Positions 19,801 through 27,521 of a stretch of DNA of 64,000 nt are shown here, piece by piece. The stretch is from Nocardioides nitrophenolicus (GTDB lineage: Bacteria > Actinomycetota > Actinomycetes > Propionibacteriales > Nocardioidaceae), in contig NZ_JAFBBY010000001.1 of assembly GCF_016907515.1 (NCBI RefSeq), positions 5,022,001-5,086,000 on the forward strand. Direction: 5' to 3'. Within the stretch, counting starts at the first letter, position 1, and every line of letters starts with the position of its first letter. Under the pieces are notes generated by a model, which saw nothing but the letters and a program-made list of their open reading frames with translations, made no database searches and was not told the DNA's origin. A program made the translations under genes and the position numbers.

Positions 19801-20185
19801 CGTGCCCGCGGTCGTCCCGGTCGTCCCGGTCCTCCCGGCGGTCGTCGCGGTCATCGCCGTGCCGGTCGTCGCGGTCGTCGCGGTCGTCGTCGCGGCCGCG
19901 GCGGTCGTCGTCATCGTCATCGTCGTCGAGGTCCGGCTGCGGCGTGATCACCTCGGTGCGCGGCGTGACCGGCTCGCTCGGCGGGCTGGCCGGGGAGGTC
20001 GGGGAGGTCGGGGTGGGCTCGGTGGCCGGCGTGGTGGGCGAGCTCCCGGCCGGCGCCGGACCGAGGTCGACGGGGGTGCGGGCGGGCGGCTCGTCGGCGC
20101 CCGCGCGCACCACCGCGCCCGCGGTGAAGCCGGCCAGCACCATCAGCGCCGCGACCGGCAGCAGGATCTTCCACGCACGACTCAT
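19787..20185 (-). CDS. Membrane-anchored low-complexity Asp/Arg protein
   Basis: A 132-residue protein. The N-terminus MSRAWKILLPVAALMVLAG is a basic-hydrophobic anchor or signal. A Pro/Thr/Ser-rich linker follows, then a tail of DDR repeats with a run of eight Asp. Its end overlaps the histidine kinase start by 14 bases, so translation is coupled and it is the first gene of the operon. The charged tail resembles that of the protein at 16363, suggesting paired partners of the two-component system. Function unknown. Confidence 0.7.
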   Translation of the reverse strand: MSRAWKILLPVAALMVLAGFTAGAVVRAGADEPPARTPVDLGPAPAGSSPTTPATEPTPTSPTSPASPPSEPVTPRTEVITPQPDLDDDDDDDDRRGRDDDRDDRDDRHGDDRDDRREDRDDRDDRGHDDDD

Positions 20186-20218
20186 GACCGCATCATCCTG
20201 CCCGATCGTGGGCGGTTC

Positions 20219-20249
20219 GTGAGAGCCGGATGAGAGGACTCTCATCCGG
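20219..20249. promoter_or_regulatory. Candidate autoregulatory operator of the two-component operon
   Basis: An 11-bp perfect inverted repeat (20226-20236 with 20239-20249, 2-nt spacer) contains ATGAGAG. A further GTGAGAG lies 11 bp upstream (20219-20225), giving a tandem pair plus an inverted copy. It sits 34 bp before the 20185 start. The spacing suits an OmpR-family dimer; autoregulation is inferred. Confidence 0.55.
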
Positions 20250-20346
20250 TGGGTGCCCTCTTTCGGAGGCAGCGCGGGACGGGCTCTCGGGCCTAGGGTG
20301 GTGGGTGTCACATCCGTGACGCGTGCCCGAGCCCAGGAGGCCCCGC

Positions 20347-21900
20347 GTGTTCGTCCCGTTCAGCGTCAACGACTTCCTCGACCGCGCCGTCCAGGTGTAC
20401 GGCGAGCGGGTGGGTGTCGTCGACGAGCCGACCCAGCCCGCGCCCAGCCAGGGCGAGCTGACCTACGCCCGGATCGGCGAGCTGGCCCGGCGCCAGGCCG
20501 CCCGGCTCGACGAGCTCGGCATCGGCGTCGGCGAGCGGGTCGCGGTCGTCAGCCACAACAGCAGCCGGCTGCTGACGTCCTTCTTCGGCGTGAGCGGCTG
20601 GGGCCGGGTGCTGGTGCCGGTGAACTTCCGGCTCAGCCCCGACGAGGTGCAGTACATCGTCGACCACTCGGGTGCCCGGGTGCTCTACGTCGACCCCGAG
20701 CTCGAGGAGTCGCTGGCCGGCGTGACGTGCGAGCAGAAGTACCTGCTCGGCGACGACGACGCGCTCTACGCCCCCGAGGGCGCCGAGCCCAAGGCGTGGG
20801 ACCACGACGAGGGCGCGACCGCCACCATCAACTACACCTCCGGCACCACCGCCCGGCCCAAGGGCGTGCAGATCACCCACCGCAACATCTGGGTGAACGC
20901 GGTGACCTTCGGCCTGCACGCCGGCATCAGCGACCGCGACGTCTACCTCCACACGCTGCCGCAGTTCCACGCCAACGGCTGGGGGATGCCGTTCGCGATG
21001 ACCGGCGTCGGCGCCCGTCACATCATCCTGCGCAAGGTCGACGGCGCCGAGATCCTGCGCCGGGTCCGCGACCACGGGGTCACCGTGATGTGCGCGGCGC
21101 CGGCGGTCGCGGCCGCGGTGCTGGAGGCCGCGCAGACCTGGGAGGGCGAGATCCCCGGGCGCGACAAGGTGCGGATCATCATGGCCGGCGCCCCGCCGCC
21201 GACCAAGACCGTCATCCGGGTCCAGGAGGAGCTGGGCTGGGAGTTCATCCAGATCTACGGCCTCACCGAGACCTCGCCGCTGCTGACCATCAACCGCACC
21301 CGCGCCGAGTGGGACGACCTCTCGGCCGAGGAGCGCGCCACCCGGCTCACCCGCGCCGGGGCGCCGGCGATCGGCGTACGGCTGGCGATCGACGAGTCGG
21401 AGGAGGGAGCCGGCGAGGTGCTGGCCCGCTCGAACGTGATCCTCGAGGGCTACTGGGAGCAGCCCGAGGAGTCGGCCGCGGCGCTGAAGGACGGCTGGTT
21501 CCACACCGGAGACGGCGGCTACCTCGGCGACGACGGCTACCTCACCATCGCCGACCGCAAGAAGGACGTGATCATCACCGGCGGCGAGAACGTCACCTCG
21601 ATCGAGGTCGAGGACACCCTGTTCTCGCACCCGGCCGTCGCCGAGGTCGCGGTGATCGGCGTACCGAGCGAGAAGTGGGGCGAGACGATCAAGGCGCTCG
21701 TCGTACTGACCCCCGACACGAGCGCCGGCCTCGAGATGGAGGCCGAGCTGATCCGCTGGTGCAAGGACCGGCTGGCCGGCTACAAGGCGCCGACGTCGGT
21801 GGAGTTCCGCGACGAGCTGGCCCGGACCGCGACCGGCAAGCTGCAGAAGTTCAAGCTCCGCGCGCCCTACTGGGAGGGGCTGACCCGCCAGGTGAACTGA
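20347..21900 (+). CDS. Acyl-CoA synthetase (AMP-binding)
   Basis: A 517-residue adenylate-forming ligase. The TSGTTARPKG motif lies near residue 164, IYGLTETSPL follows, the hinge reads DRKKDVIITGGENVTS, and the C-terminal catalytic lysine is in RTATGKLQKFKL. The sequence fits medium-chain or aryl acyl-CoA synthetases. GTG 20347 is chosen because AGGAGG at 20335-20340 lies six bases before it; GTG 20323 has no such site. It overlaps the end of the convergent gene at 21867 by 34 bp. Confidence 0.88.
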   Translation: MFVPFSVNDFLDRAVQVYGERVGVVDEPTQPAPSQGELTYARIGELARRQAARLDELGIGVGERVAVVSHNSSRLLTSFFGVSGWGRVLVPVNFRLSPDEVQYIVDHSGARVLYVDPELEESLAGVTCEQKYLLGDDDALYAPEGAEPKAWDHDEGATATINYTSGTTARPKGVQITHRNIWVNAVTFGLHAGISDRDVYLHTLPQFHANGWGMPFAMTGVGARHIILRKVDGAEILRRVRDHGVTVMCAAPAVAAAVLEAAQTWEGEIPGRDKVRIIMAGAPPPTKTVIRVQEELGWEFIQIYGLTETSPLLTINRTRAEWDDLSAEERATRLTRAGAPAIGVRLAIDESEEGAGEVLARSNVILEGYWEQPEESAAALKDGWFHTGDGGYLGDDGYLTIADRKKDVIITGGENVTSIEVEDTLFSHPAVAEVAVIGVPSEKWGETIKALVVLTPDTSAGLEMEAELIRWCKDRLAGYKAPTSVEFRDELARTATGKLQKFKLRAPYWEGLTRQVN

Positions 21901-22415
21901 TCGGCCGGGACGAGCGTGGCGGCCCATCCCGCGGCCTGCCACGAGGTCGCCGTCGCCTCTGCCCAGGCCGGGTCCGCCGACGCGACGACGTCGACCTCGG
22001 TGGCGACCGCGTCCGGCCGCGCCGCCGGTACGCCGAGCGGCCGGCCGCTGATCGGGTCGGTGAAGTCGGGGCCGCCGTCGACGCAGGTCACCCGGCGCAG
22101 GCCGATCCCGAGGCGGCGCTGGTGCTGGGCCAGGCTCAGCGCGGCGATGCCGGCCTCGCCGTACCCGACGACGGTGAGGTGGTCCGGCGGGTGCACGGCC
22201 GAGCCGCGGGCGTAGCGGATCGAGCGGAGCAGGTCGCGCCCGTCCTCCCAGGTCGGTACGACGACCCGCACCCCGCCGCGGGTCGCGATCCGGCTCGCCA
22301 GGGCGCCGACGGCGTCGGCGTCGGTGCGGACCGCGGGGTGCCACAGCAGGAGGGTGTCCAGGTTGGGGTGGCCGTGCACGGCCACGGGAATGCCGGGCGC
22401 CTGCTGATCCTGCAT
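21867..22415 (-). CDS. Alpha/beta-hydrolase-like protein of unknown function
   Basis: A 182-residue protein beginning MQDQQAPGIPVAVHGHPNLD. The order of strands, a VVGYGEAGIAALSLAQ segment like a nucleophile elbow in which the serine is replaced (GYGEAG), and a C-terminal region end-on with a ligase gene suggest an alpha/beta-hydrolase fold lacking the usual nucleophile. The call is tentative. ATG 22415 lies close to the B12 riboswitch that drives the opposite strand. Catalytic role doubtful. Confidence 0.55.
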   Translation of the reverse strand: MQDQQAPGIPVAVHGHPNLDTLLLWHPAVRTDADAVGALASRIATRGGVRVVVPTWEDGRDLLRSIRYARGSAVHPPDHLTVVGYGEAGIAALSLAQHQRRLGIGLRRVTCVDGGPDFTDPISGRPLGVPAARPDAVATEVDVVASADPAWAEATATSWQAAGWAATLVPADQFTWRVSPSQ

Positions 22416-22443
22416 GGGACCACCGTAGGCTGAGCTCCCACAG

Positions 22444-22540
22444 GTCCGCGGCCCAGGAACCCGGTGTGAGACCGGGGCGGTTCCGCCACTGTGACCCCGA
22501 CGCCCTCGTGGCGGCGGGCAGCCAGACACTGGCCGCGGAC
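22444..22540 (+). ncRNA. Cobalamin riboswitch upstream of cobN
   Basis: The conserved core GGAACCCGGTGTGAGACC, CCGCCACTGTGACCC and GCCAGACACTGGCC is present. The outer P1 stem is a perfect 10-bp pair (22444-22453 with 22531-22540). A GGGG...CCCC hairpin (around 22555-22568) just before the GGAGG ribosome site of cobN could be the expression platform. Adenosylcobalamin binding would lower cobN expression. Confidence 0.9.
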
Positions 22541-22586
22541 ACACCTACCGATGAGGGGCGAGAACCCCGAGGAGGCCTTGAGCGTC

Positions 22587-25500
22587 ATGGCGCGCATCGC
22601 ACTGCTGTCCACGTCCGACACCGACCTGCTGTCCGCGCGGGCGAGCGGGGCCGACTACGGGTGGGCCAACCCGAACCGTTCGACCCTCGACGGCCTCGTC
22701 GCGCTGGCCGAGGGGAGCGACCTGGTCGTCGTCCGGCTGCTCGGCTCCCCCCAGCAGTACGACGGCGAGCTGGCCGCGCTGCGGGCCACCGGGCGTCCGC
22801 TGGTGGTGCTCGGCGGCGAGCAGACACCGAGCGCGGAGCTGATGGAGACCTCGACGGTCCCGGTCGGGCTCGCGGCCGAGGCGCACCGCTACCTGGCCGA
22901 GGGCGGCCCGCGGAACCTGGCCCAGCTGCACGCCTTCCTCTCCGACACGGTGCTGCTCACCGGTGAGGGCTTCGAGGCCCCGGAGGTGATCCCGGCCTGG
23001 GGCCTGGTCGAGCGGCCTGGTGCGATAGTCCCTGCTCAAAAGCACCGAGATGCCCCGAGAACCGGTGCTTTTGAGCAGGGACTATCGCGGGTGGGCGTCC
23101 TCTTCTACCGCGCCCACCAGGCCAGCGGGAACACCGCCTTCGTCCACGCCCTGTGCGACGCGATCGACGCGACCGGGTCGGCCGTGGGGGTGCCGATCTT
23201 CGCCGGCTCGCTGCGGGCCGCGCCCGACGAGCTGTTCACCGCGCTCGGTGAGCTCGACGCGCTGGTCGTCACCGTGCTCGCCGCGGGCGGCAGCGTCCCG
23301 GCCGGCGCGAGCGCGGGCGGCGACGACGAGACCTGGGACGTGGAGCGGATCGCCGCGCTCGACATCCCCGTGCTGCAGGGCCTGTGCCTGACCAGCAGCC
23401 GGGCCGAGTGGGACGCCTCCGACGACGGCGTCTCGCCGCTCGACTACGCCAACCAGGTGGCGATCCCCGAGTTCGACGGGCGGATCAGCACCGCGCCCTT
23501 TTCGTTCAAGGAGCTCGACGACGCGGGCCTGCCGTCGTACGTCGCCGACCCGGAGCGCGCCGCCCGGGTGGCCGGGCTCGCGGTGAACTACGCGCGGCTG
23601 CGGCGGGTGCCGAACGCCGAGAAGCGGATCGCGCTCATGCTCAGCGCCTACCCCACCAAGCACTCCCGGATCGGCAACGCGGTCGGCCTCGACACGCCCG
23701 TCTCGGCGGTGCGGCTGCTGCGCCGGTTGCGCGACGCCGGGTACGACGTCGGCGACGGCTTCGGCGTCCTCGATCTCGAGGACGACACCGAGGCCGGCGA
23801 CACCCTGATCCACGCGCTCATCGCGGCCGGCGGCCAGGACGAGGAGTGGCTGACCTCCGGCCAGCTCACCGACGCGCACGTGCGGATCACCAAGGCCGAG
23901 TACGACGCCTGGACCGCAGACCTGCCCGCCGACCTGCGCGGCGACATGGTCGAGGCGTGGGGCGAGTCGCCCGGCACGCTGTTCGTCAACGACAGCGGCG
24001 AGATCGTGCTCGCCACGCTGCGGGCCGGCAACGTCGTGCTGATGATCCAGCCGCCCCGCGGCTTCGGCGAGAACCCGGTCGCGATCTACCACGACCCCGA
24101 CCTGGCGCCCTCGCACCACTACCTGGCGGCGTACCGCTGGGTCGAGCACGGCTTCGGCGCGCACGCCGTCGTCCACCTCGGCAAGCACGGCTCGATGGAG
24201 TGGCTGCCGGGCAAGAACGCCGCGCTGTCGGCGTCCTGCGGCACCGACGCGGCGATCGGCAGCATGCCGCTGATCTACCCCTTCCTCGTCAACGACCCGG
24301 GCGAGGGGGCGCAGGCCAAGCGCCGCGCGCACGCCACGATCGTCGACCACCTGGTCCCGCCGATGGCGCGCGCCGAGAGCTACGGCGACATCGCGCGGCT
24401 CGAGGGCCTGCTCGAGGAGTACGACAAGATCTCCGCGATGGACCCGGCCAAGCTGGCCGCGATCCGCGGCGAGATCTGGCAGCTCATGCACGCCGCCGAG
24501 CTGCACCGTGACCTCGGCCTCGAGGAGAAGCCCGAGGACGACGACTTCGACGACTTCCTGCTCCACGTCGACGGCTGGCTGTGCGAGATCAAGGACGTCC
24601 AGATCCGCGACGGCCTGCACGTGCTCGGCCAGGCGCCCGAGGGGGAGGCACGGGTCAACCTGGTGCTCGCGATCCTGCGCGCGGCGCAGGTGTGGGGCGG
24701 GCAGTCGCACGCCGTACCAGGGCTGCGGGCCGCGCTCGGCCTCGCGCCGGAGGCGCCGACCACCGAGGTCGACCGGGTCGAGGCCGAGGCACGCGAGCTG
24801 GTCGAGGCGATGGAGAAGGCGGGTTGGGACCCCGCCCGCGTCGCCGACCTGCACGCCTCGCCCGAGGTGCGGCAGGTGCTGGCGTTCGCGGCCACCCAGG
24901 TCGTCCCGCGCCTGGCCCGGACGACGGACGAGCTCGACCACACCCTGCACGCGCTGGACGGTGGCTACGTCCCGGCCGGCCCGTCCGGCTCGCCGCTGCG
25001 GGGCCTGGTCAACGTGCTCCCGACCGGCCGCAACTTCTACACCGTCGACCCGCGCGCCGTCCCGTCCCGGCTGGCCTGGCAGACCGGTCAGGCGATGGCC
25101 GAGTCGCTGCTCGCGCGCTACGTCGAGGAGGAGGCTGCGTACCCGGAGTCGGTCGGCCTCTCCGTCTGGGGCACGTCGGCGATGCGCACGTCGGGCGACG
25201 ACATCGCCGAGGTGCTCGCGCTGCTCGGCGTACGTCCGGAGTGGGACGAGGCGTCGAAGCGGGTGCACGCGCTGACCGTCATCCCGCTGGAGGAGCTCGG
25301 CCGGCCGCGGATCGACGTCACCGTGCGGATCTCCGGCTTCTTCCGCGACGCCTTCCCCCACGTGGTCGCGATGCTCGACGACGCCGTGCGGATGGTCGCC
25401 GAGCTCGACGAGCCCCTCGACCAGAACTTCGTGCGCGCCCACGCCGCCGCTGACCTGGCCGAGCACGGCGACGAGCGGCGTGCACGCACCCGGATCTTCG

Positions 25501-26207
25501 GCTCCAAGCCGGGCTCCTACGGCGCCGGCATCCTGCAGGCCGTCGAGTCCGGCTCGTGGCGCGACGACGCCGACCTCGCCGAGGTCTACACCGCGTGGGG
25601 CGGCTTCGCCTACGGGCGCGACCTCGACGGCGTACCGGCGGCCGACGACATGCGCGCCAACTACCGGCGGATCAAGGTCGCGGCCAAGAACATCGACACC
25701 CGCGAGCACGACATCGCCGACAGCGACGACTACTTCCAGTACCACGGCGGCATGGTCGCCACGATCCGCGCGCTGACCGGCTCGGCCCCGAAGGCGTACG
25801 TCGGCGACTCGACCACGCCGGACGCCGTCCGGACTCGCACCCTGCAGGAGGAGACCAACCGCGTCTTCCGCGCCCGCGTCGTCAACCCGCGCTGGATCGG
25901 CGCCATGCAGCGGCACGGCTACAAGGGCGCCTTCGAGCTGGCCGCGACCGTCGACTACCTGTTCGGCTTCGACGCGACCGCGGGCGTGGTGCACGACTGG
26001 ATGTACGAGTCGCTGGCTCGGTCGTACGTGCTGGACGAGACCAACCAGGAGTTCCTGCGCAAGTCGAACCCGTGGGCGCTGCGGAGCATCGTCGAGCGGC
26101 TGCACGAGGCCAAGGACCGTGGGCTGTGGGAGTCGCCGGATCCCGAGGTGCTGGCGGCGCTGCAGGCCGCCTATCTCGAGGTCGAGGGCGACCTGGAGGA
26201 CCGATGA
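22587..26207 (+). CDS. cobN: Cobaltochelatase subunit CobN
   Basis: The 1206-residue large subunit that inserts cobalt into hydrogenobyrinate a,c-diamide with an AAA+/VWA partner. The conserved HLGKHGSMEWLPGKN segment is present, and the length is normal for the family. ATG 22587 follows GGAGG at 22571-22575 with a slightly long spacer. An in-frame palindromic insert (23022-23088, about residues 146-168) separates GLVER from VGVLFYRAHQASGNTAF, which are adjacent in relatives as I recall them. Controlled by the riboswitch at 22444. Confidence 0.95.
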   Translation: MARIALLSTSDTDLLSARASGADYGWANPNRSTLDGLVALAEGSDLVVVRLLGSPQQYDGELAALRATGRPLVVLGGEQTPSAELMETSTVPVGLAAEAHRYLAEGGPRNLAQLHAFLSDTVLLTGEGFEAPEVIPAWGLVERPGAIVPAQKHRDAPRTGAFEQGLSRVGVLFYRAHQASGNTAFVHALCDAIDATGSAVGVPIFAGSLRAAPDELFTALGELDALVVTVLAAGGSVPAGASAGGDDETWDVERIAALDIPVLQGLCLTSSRAEWDASDDGVSPLDYANQVAIPEFDGRISTAPFSFKELDDAGLPSYVADPERAARVAGLAVNYARLRRVPNAEKRIALMLSAYPTKHSRIGNAVGLDTPVSAVRLLRRLRDAGYDVGDGFGVLDLEDDTEAGDTLIHALIAAGGQDEEWLTSGQLTDAHVRITKAEYDAWTADLPADLRGDMVEAWGESPGTLFVNDSGEIVLATLRAGNVVLMIQPPRGFGENPVAIYHDPDLAPSHHYLAAYRWVEHGFGAHAVVHLGKHGSMEWLPGKNAALSASCGTDAAIGSMPLIYPFLVNDPGEGAQAKRRAHATIVDHLVPPMARAESYGDIARLEGLLEEYDKISAMDPAKLAAIRGEIWQLMHAAELHRDLGLEEKPEDDDFDDFLLHVDGWLCEIKDVQIRDGLHVLGQAPEGEARVNLVLAILRAAQVWGGQSHAVPGLRAALGLAPEAPTTEVDRVEAEARELVEAMEKAGWDPARVADLHASPEVRQVLAFAATQVVPRLARTTDELDHTLHALDGGYVPAGPSGSPLRGLVNVLPTGRNFYTVDPRAVPSRLAWQTGQAMAESLLARYVEEEAAYPESVGLSVWGTSAMRTSGDDIAEVLALLGVRPEWDEASKRVHALTVIPLEELGRPRIDVTVRISGFFRDAFPHVVAMLDDAVRMVAELDEPLDQNFVRAHAAADLAEHGDERRARTRIFGSKPGSYGAGILQAVESGSWRDDADLAEVYTAWGGFAYGRDLDGVPAADDMRANYRRIKVAAKNIDTREHDIADSDDYFQYHGGMVATIRALTGSAPKAYVGDSTTPDAVRTRTLQEETNRVFRARVVNPRWIGAMQRHGYKGAFELAATVDYLFGFDATAGVVHDWMYESLARSYVLDETNQEFLRKSNPWALRSIVERLHEAKDRGLWESPDPEVLAALQAAYLEVEGDLEDR
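23022..23088. repeat. Palindromic element inserted in frame in cobN
   Basis: Arms 23022-23047 and 23063-23088 are perfectly complementary over 26 bp, with a 15-nt loop. The reading frame of cobN passes through it without a stop and gains about 22 residues (including IVPAQKHRDAP) at a point where CobN normally has a short linker. Confidence 0.85.
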
Positions 26208-26223
26208 GGGGCGCTCTGGGGCA

Positions 26224-26245
26224 TGCGGTTTGGGACCAAACCGTA
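26224..26245. repeat. Palindromic unit shared with the cobI-cobJ linker
   Basis: The 22-nt unit TGCGGTTTGGGACCAAACCG plus TA sits in the gap between cobN and cobF. It is self-complementary (10-bp arms, 2-nt centre) and identical at 21 of 22 bases to the unit at 41814-41835, whose reverse complement is also present at 41773-41794. The rest of the 97-bp gap has only weak symmetry. Confidence 0.7.
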
Positions 26246-26304
26246 GCGACACGCCGTACGAGCACGTCGTTGGTGCCCAATTCCCAGCTGGTCGGACCAG
26301 TTCG

Positions 26305-27033
26305 ATGACCGCCGCCCGAGTACGCATCCTCGGCTTCGGGATGGGGCCTCAGCACGTCACCCCGGAGGTCGCGGCGGCGCTGGGGGAGTGCGACTACGCG
26401 ATCGCGGTGCAGAAGGGCGACGAGGACGCCTTGCTGGAGGCCCGGCGCGCGGTCTGCGAGGCGTACGGCGTCGAGCTGGTCGTCGTACGCGACCCGGAGC
26501 GGGACCGCTCGCCGGGCCTCGACCGGTCGGCCTACGAGGGCGCCGTGGCGGACTGGTACGCCGCCCGGCTGGCCGCGTACCGCGCGGTGCTGGACGGGCG
26601 CGGCGGGACGTGCGCCTTCCTGGTCTGGGGGGATCCGTCGCTCTACGACGGGACCATCCGGATCGTGCGCGAGCTGGACGTGCCGTTCGACGTGCTCCCC
26701 GGGGTGAGCGCGCCGCAGGTCCTGGCCGCCCGGCACCGGATCGTGCTGCACGAGGTCGGCCAGCCGGTCCACGTCACGACCGCGCGGCGACTGCGCGCGG
26801 ACGTGGCCGCGCGGCAGCGGAACCTCGTCGTGATGCTGACCGCCGGCGTCGACCTCGAGGGCTTCGAGGACTGGACGATCTGGTGGGGCGCGAACCTCGG
26901 CGGCGTGGGGGAGCGGCTGGTGTCCGGGCGGGTCGGTGACGTCGTCGGCGTGATCGAGGACGCACGCGCGGCCGCGAAGGCCGAGGCCGGCTGGGTGATG
27001 GACCTGTTCCTGCTGCGCGGACCGGAGGCCTGA
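26305..27033 (+). CDS. cobF: Precorrin-6A synthase, deacetylating (CobF)
   Basis: A 242-residue SAM-dependent methyltransferase that methylates C1 of precorrin-5 and removes the acetyl group in the aerobic B12 pathway. It begins with the corrin methyltransferase motif ILGFGMGPQHVTPE and has the VWGDPSLYDG and LPGVSAPQ signatures. ATG 26305 is directly downstream of the palindromic gap after cobN. The ferredoxin-like gene follows one base after its stop. Confidence 0.92.
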   Translation: MTAARVRILGFGMGPQHVTPEVAAALGECDYAIAVQKGDEDALLEARRAVCEAYGVELVVVRDPERDRSPGLDRSAYEGAVADWYAARLAAYRAVLDGRGGTCAFLVWGDPSLYDGTIRIVRELDVPFDVLPGVSAPQVLAARHRIVLHEVGQPVHVTTARRLRADVAARQRNLVVMLTAGVDLEGFEDWTIWWGANLGGVGERLVSGRVGDVVGVIEDARAAAKAEAGWVMDLFLLRGPEA

Positions 27034-27034
27034 G

Positions 27035-27397
27035 GTGGGACTGCCCGAGCGCGACGTACTGCTCTGCCGTGACTGCTGCTGCGGTACGACGAAGAAGCAC
27101 CCCGACGTCGACCACCGCGCCCAGCGCGACGAGATCGAGGCGCTCGACGACCCGGCGGGCCGGCGCGGTCCGCGGGTGCGGGTCCGCGTCGTCGACTGCC
27201 TCGACGAGTGCGACCGGTCGAACGTCGTCCTGGTGCGGGACTTCACCTGGTTCCCGGGCGGCCGTCGGCCCAAGGACTTCTGGCTCGGTGGTGTCCTCTC
27301 GGGTGCTGCCACCGAGGCGGTCGTCGACTGGGTGCGCGAGGGTGGCGCCGTGCCCGACGTACTGCAGCGCCACCTGTTCCGGGGGAAGCGCGGATGA
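27035..27397 (+). CDS. (2Fe-2S) ferredoxin-like protein of the cobalamin operon
   Basis: A 120-residue protein with a CRDCCCGTTKKHPDVDH motif near residue 11 and VVDCLDECDRSNVV near residue 53. The four-cysteine pattern and length fit the thioredoxin-fold (2Fe-2S) ferredoxin family seen in actinobacterial cob operons. It may supply electrons to an oxygen- or cobalt-reducing step, but the partner is unknown. The GTG at 27035 lies one base after the cobF stop. Confidence 0.75.
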   Translation: MGLPERDVLLCRDCCCGTTKKHPDVDHRAQRDEIEALDDPAGRRGPRVRVRVVDCLDECDRSNVVLVRDFTWFPGGRRPKDFWLGGVLSGAATEAVVDWVREGGAVPDVLQRHLFRGKRG

Positions 27398-27438
27398 GTC
27401 ACAGGAGCCCCATGGGCTGCACTGGACGGGCAGTTCTG

Positions 27439-27503
27439 GCACTTGTCGGGCGTTGCAACGGCCGACAAGTGCAGGAATCACCTGTCGACCGGCGATTCCT
27501 GCA
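27439..27503. repeat. Double palindromic element before cobQ
   Basis: Two overlapping inverted repeats: 27439-27449 with 27462-27472 (11 bp perfect, containing an inner CGTTGCAACG palindrome), and 27470-27479 with 27494-27503 (10 bp perfect, 14-nt loop). It fills most of the 124-bp gap between the ferredoxin-like gene and cobQ. No T-tract follows, so it is not a standard terminator. Confidence 0.75.
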
Positions 27504-27521
27504 CCCCACCCGGAGCCCCCG

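Noticed and set aside
19801..19920. An upstream extension of the histidine kinase coding Thr/Ala repeats
   Set aside because: The extension is the shadow of the Asp/Arg repeats of the preceding gene in another frame; ATG 19800 starts a normal sensor kinase.
23022..23088. The cobN palindrome as a sequencing or assembly artefact
   Set aside because: The frame is kept open and other elements of the same type occur at independent sites, so a real insert is more likely.
27439..27503. The palindromes before cobQ as a Rho-independent terminator
   Set aside because: No T-tract, and it lies inside an apparent operon; termination would cut off cobQ and cobK.
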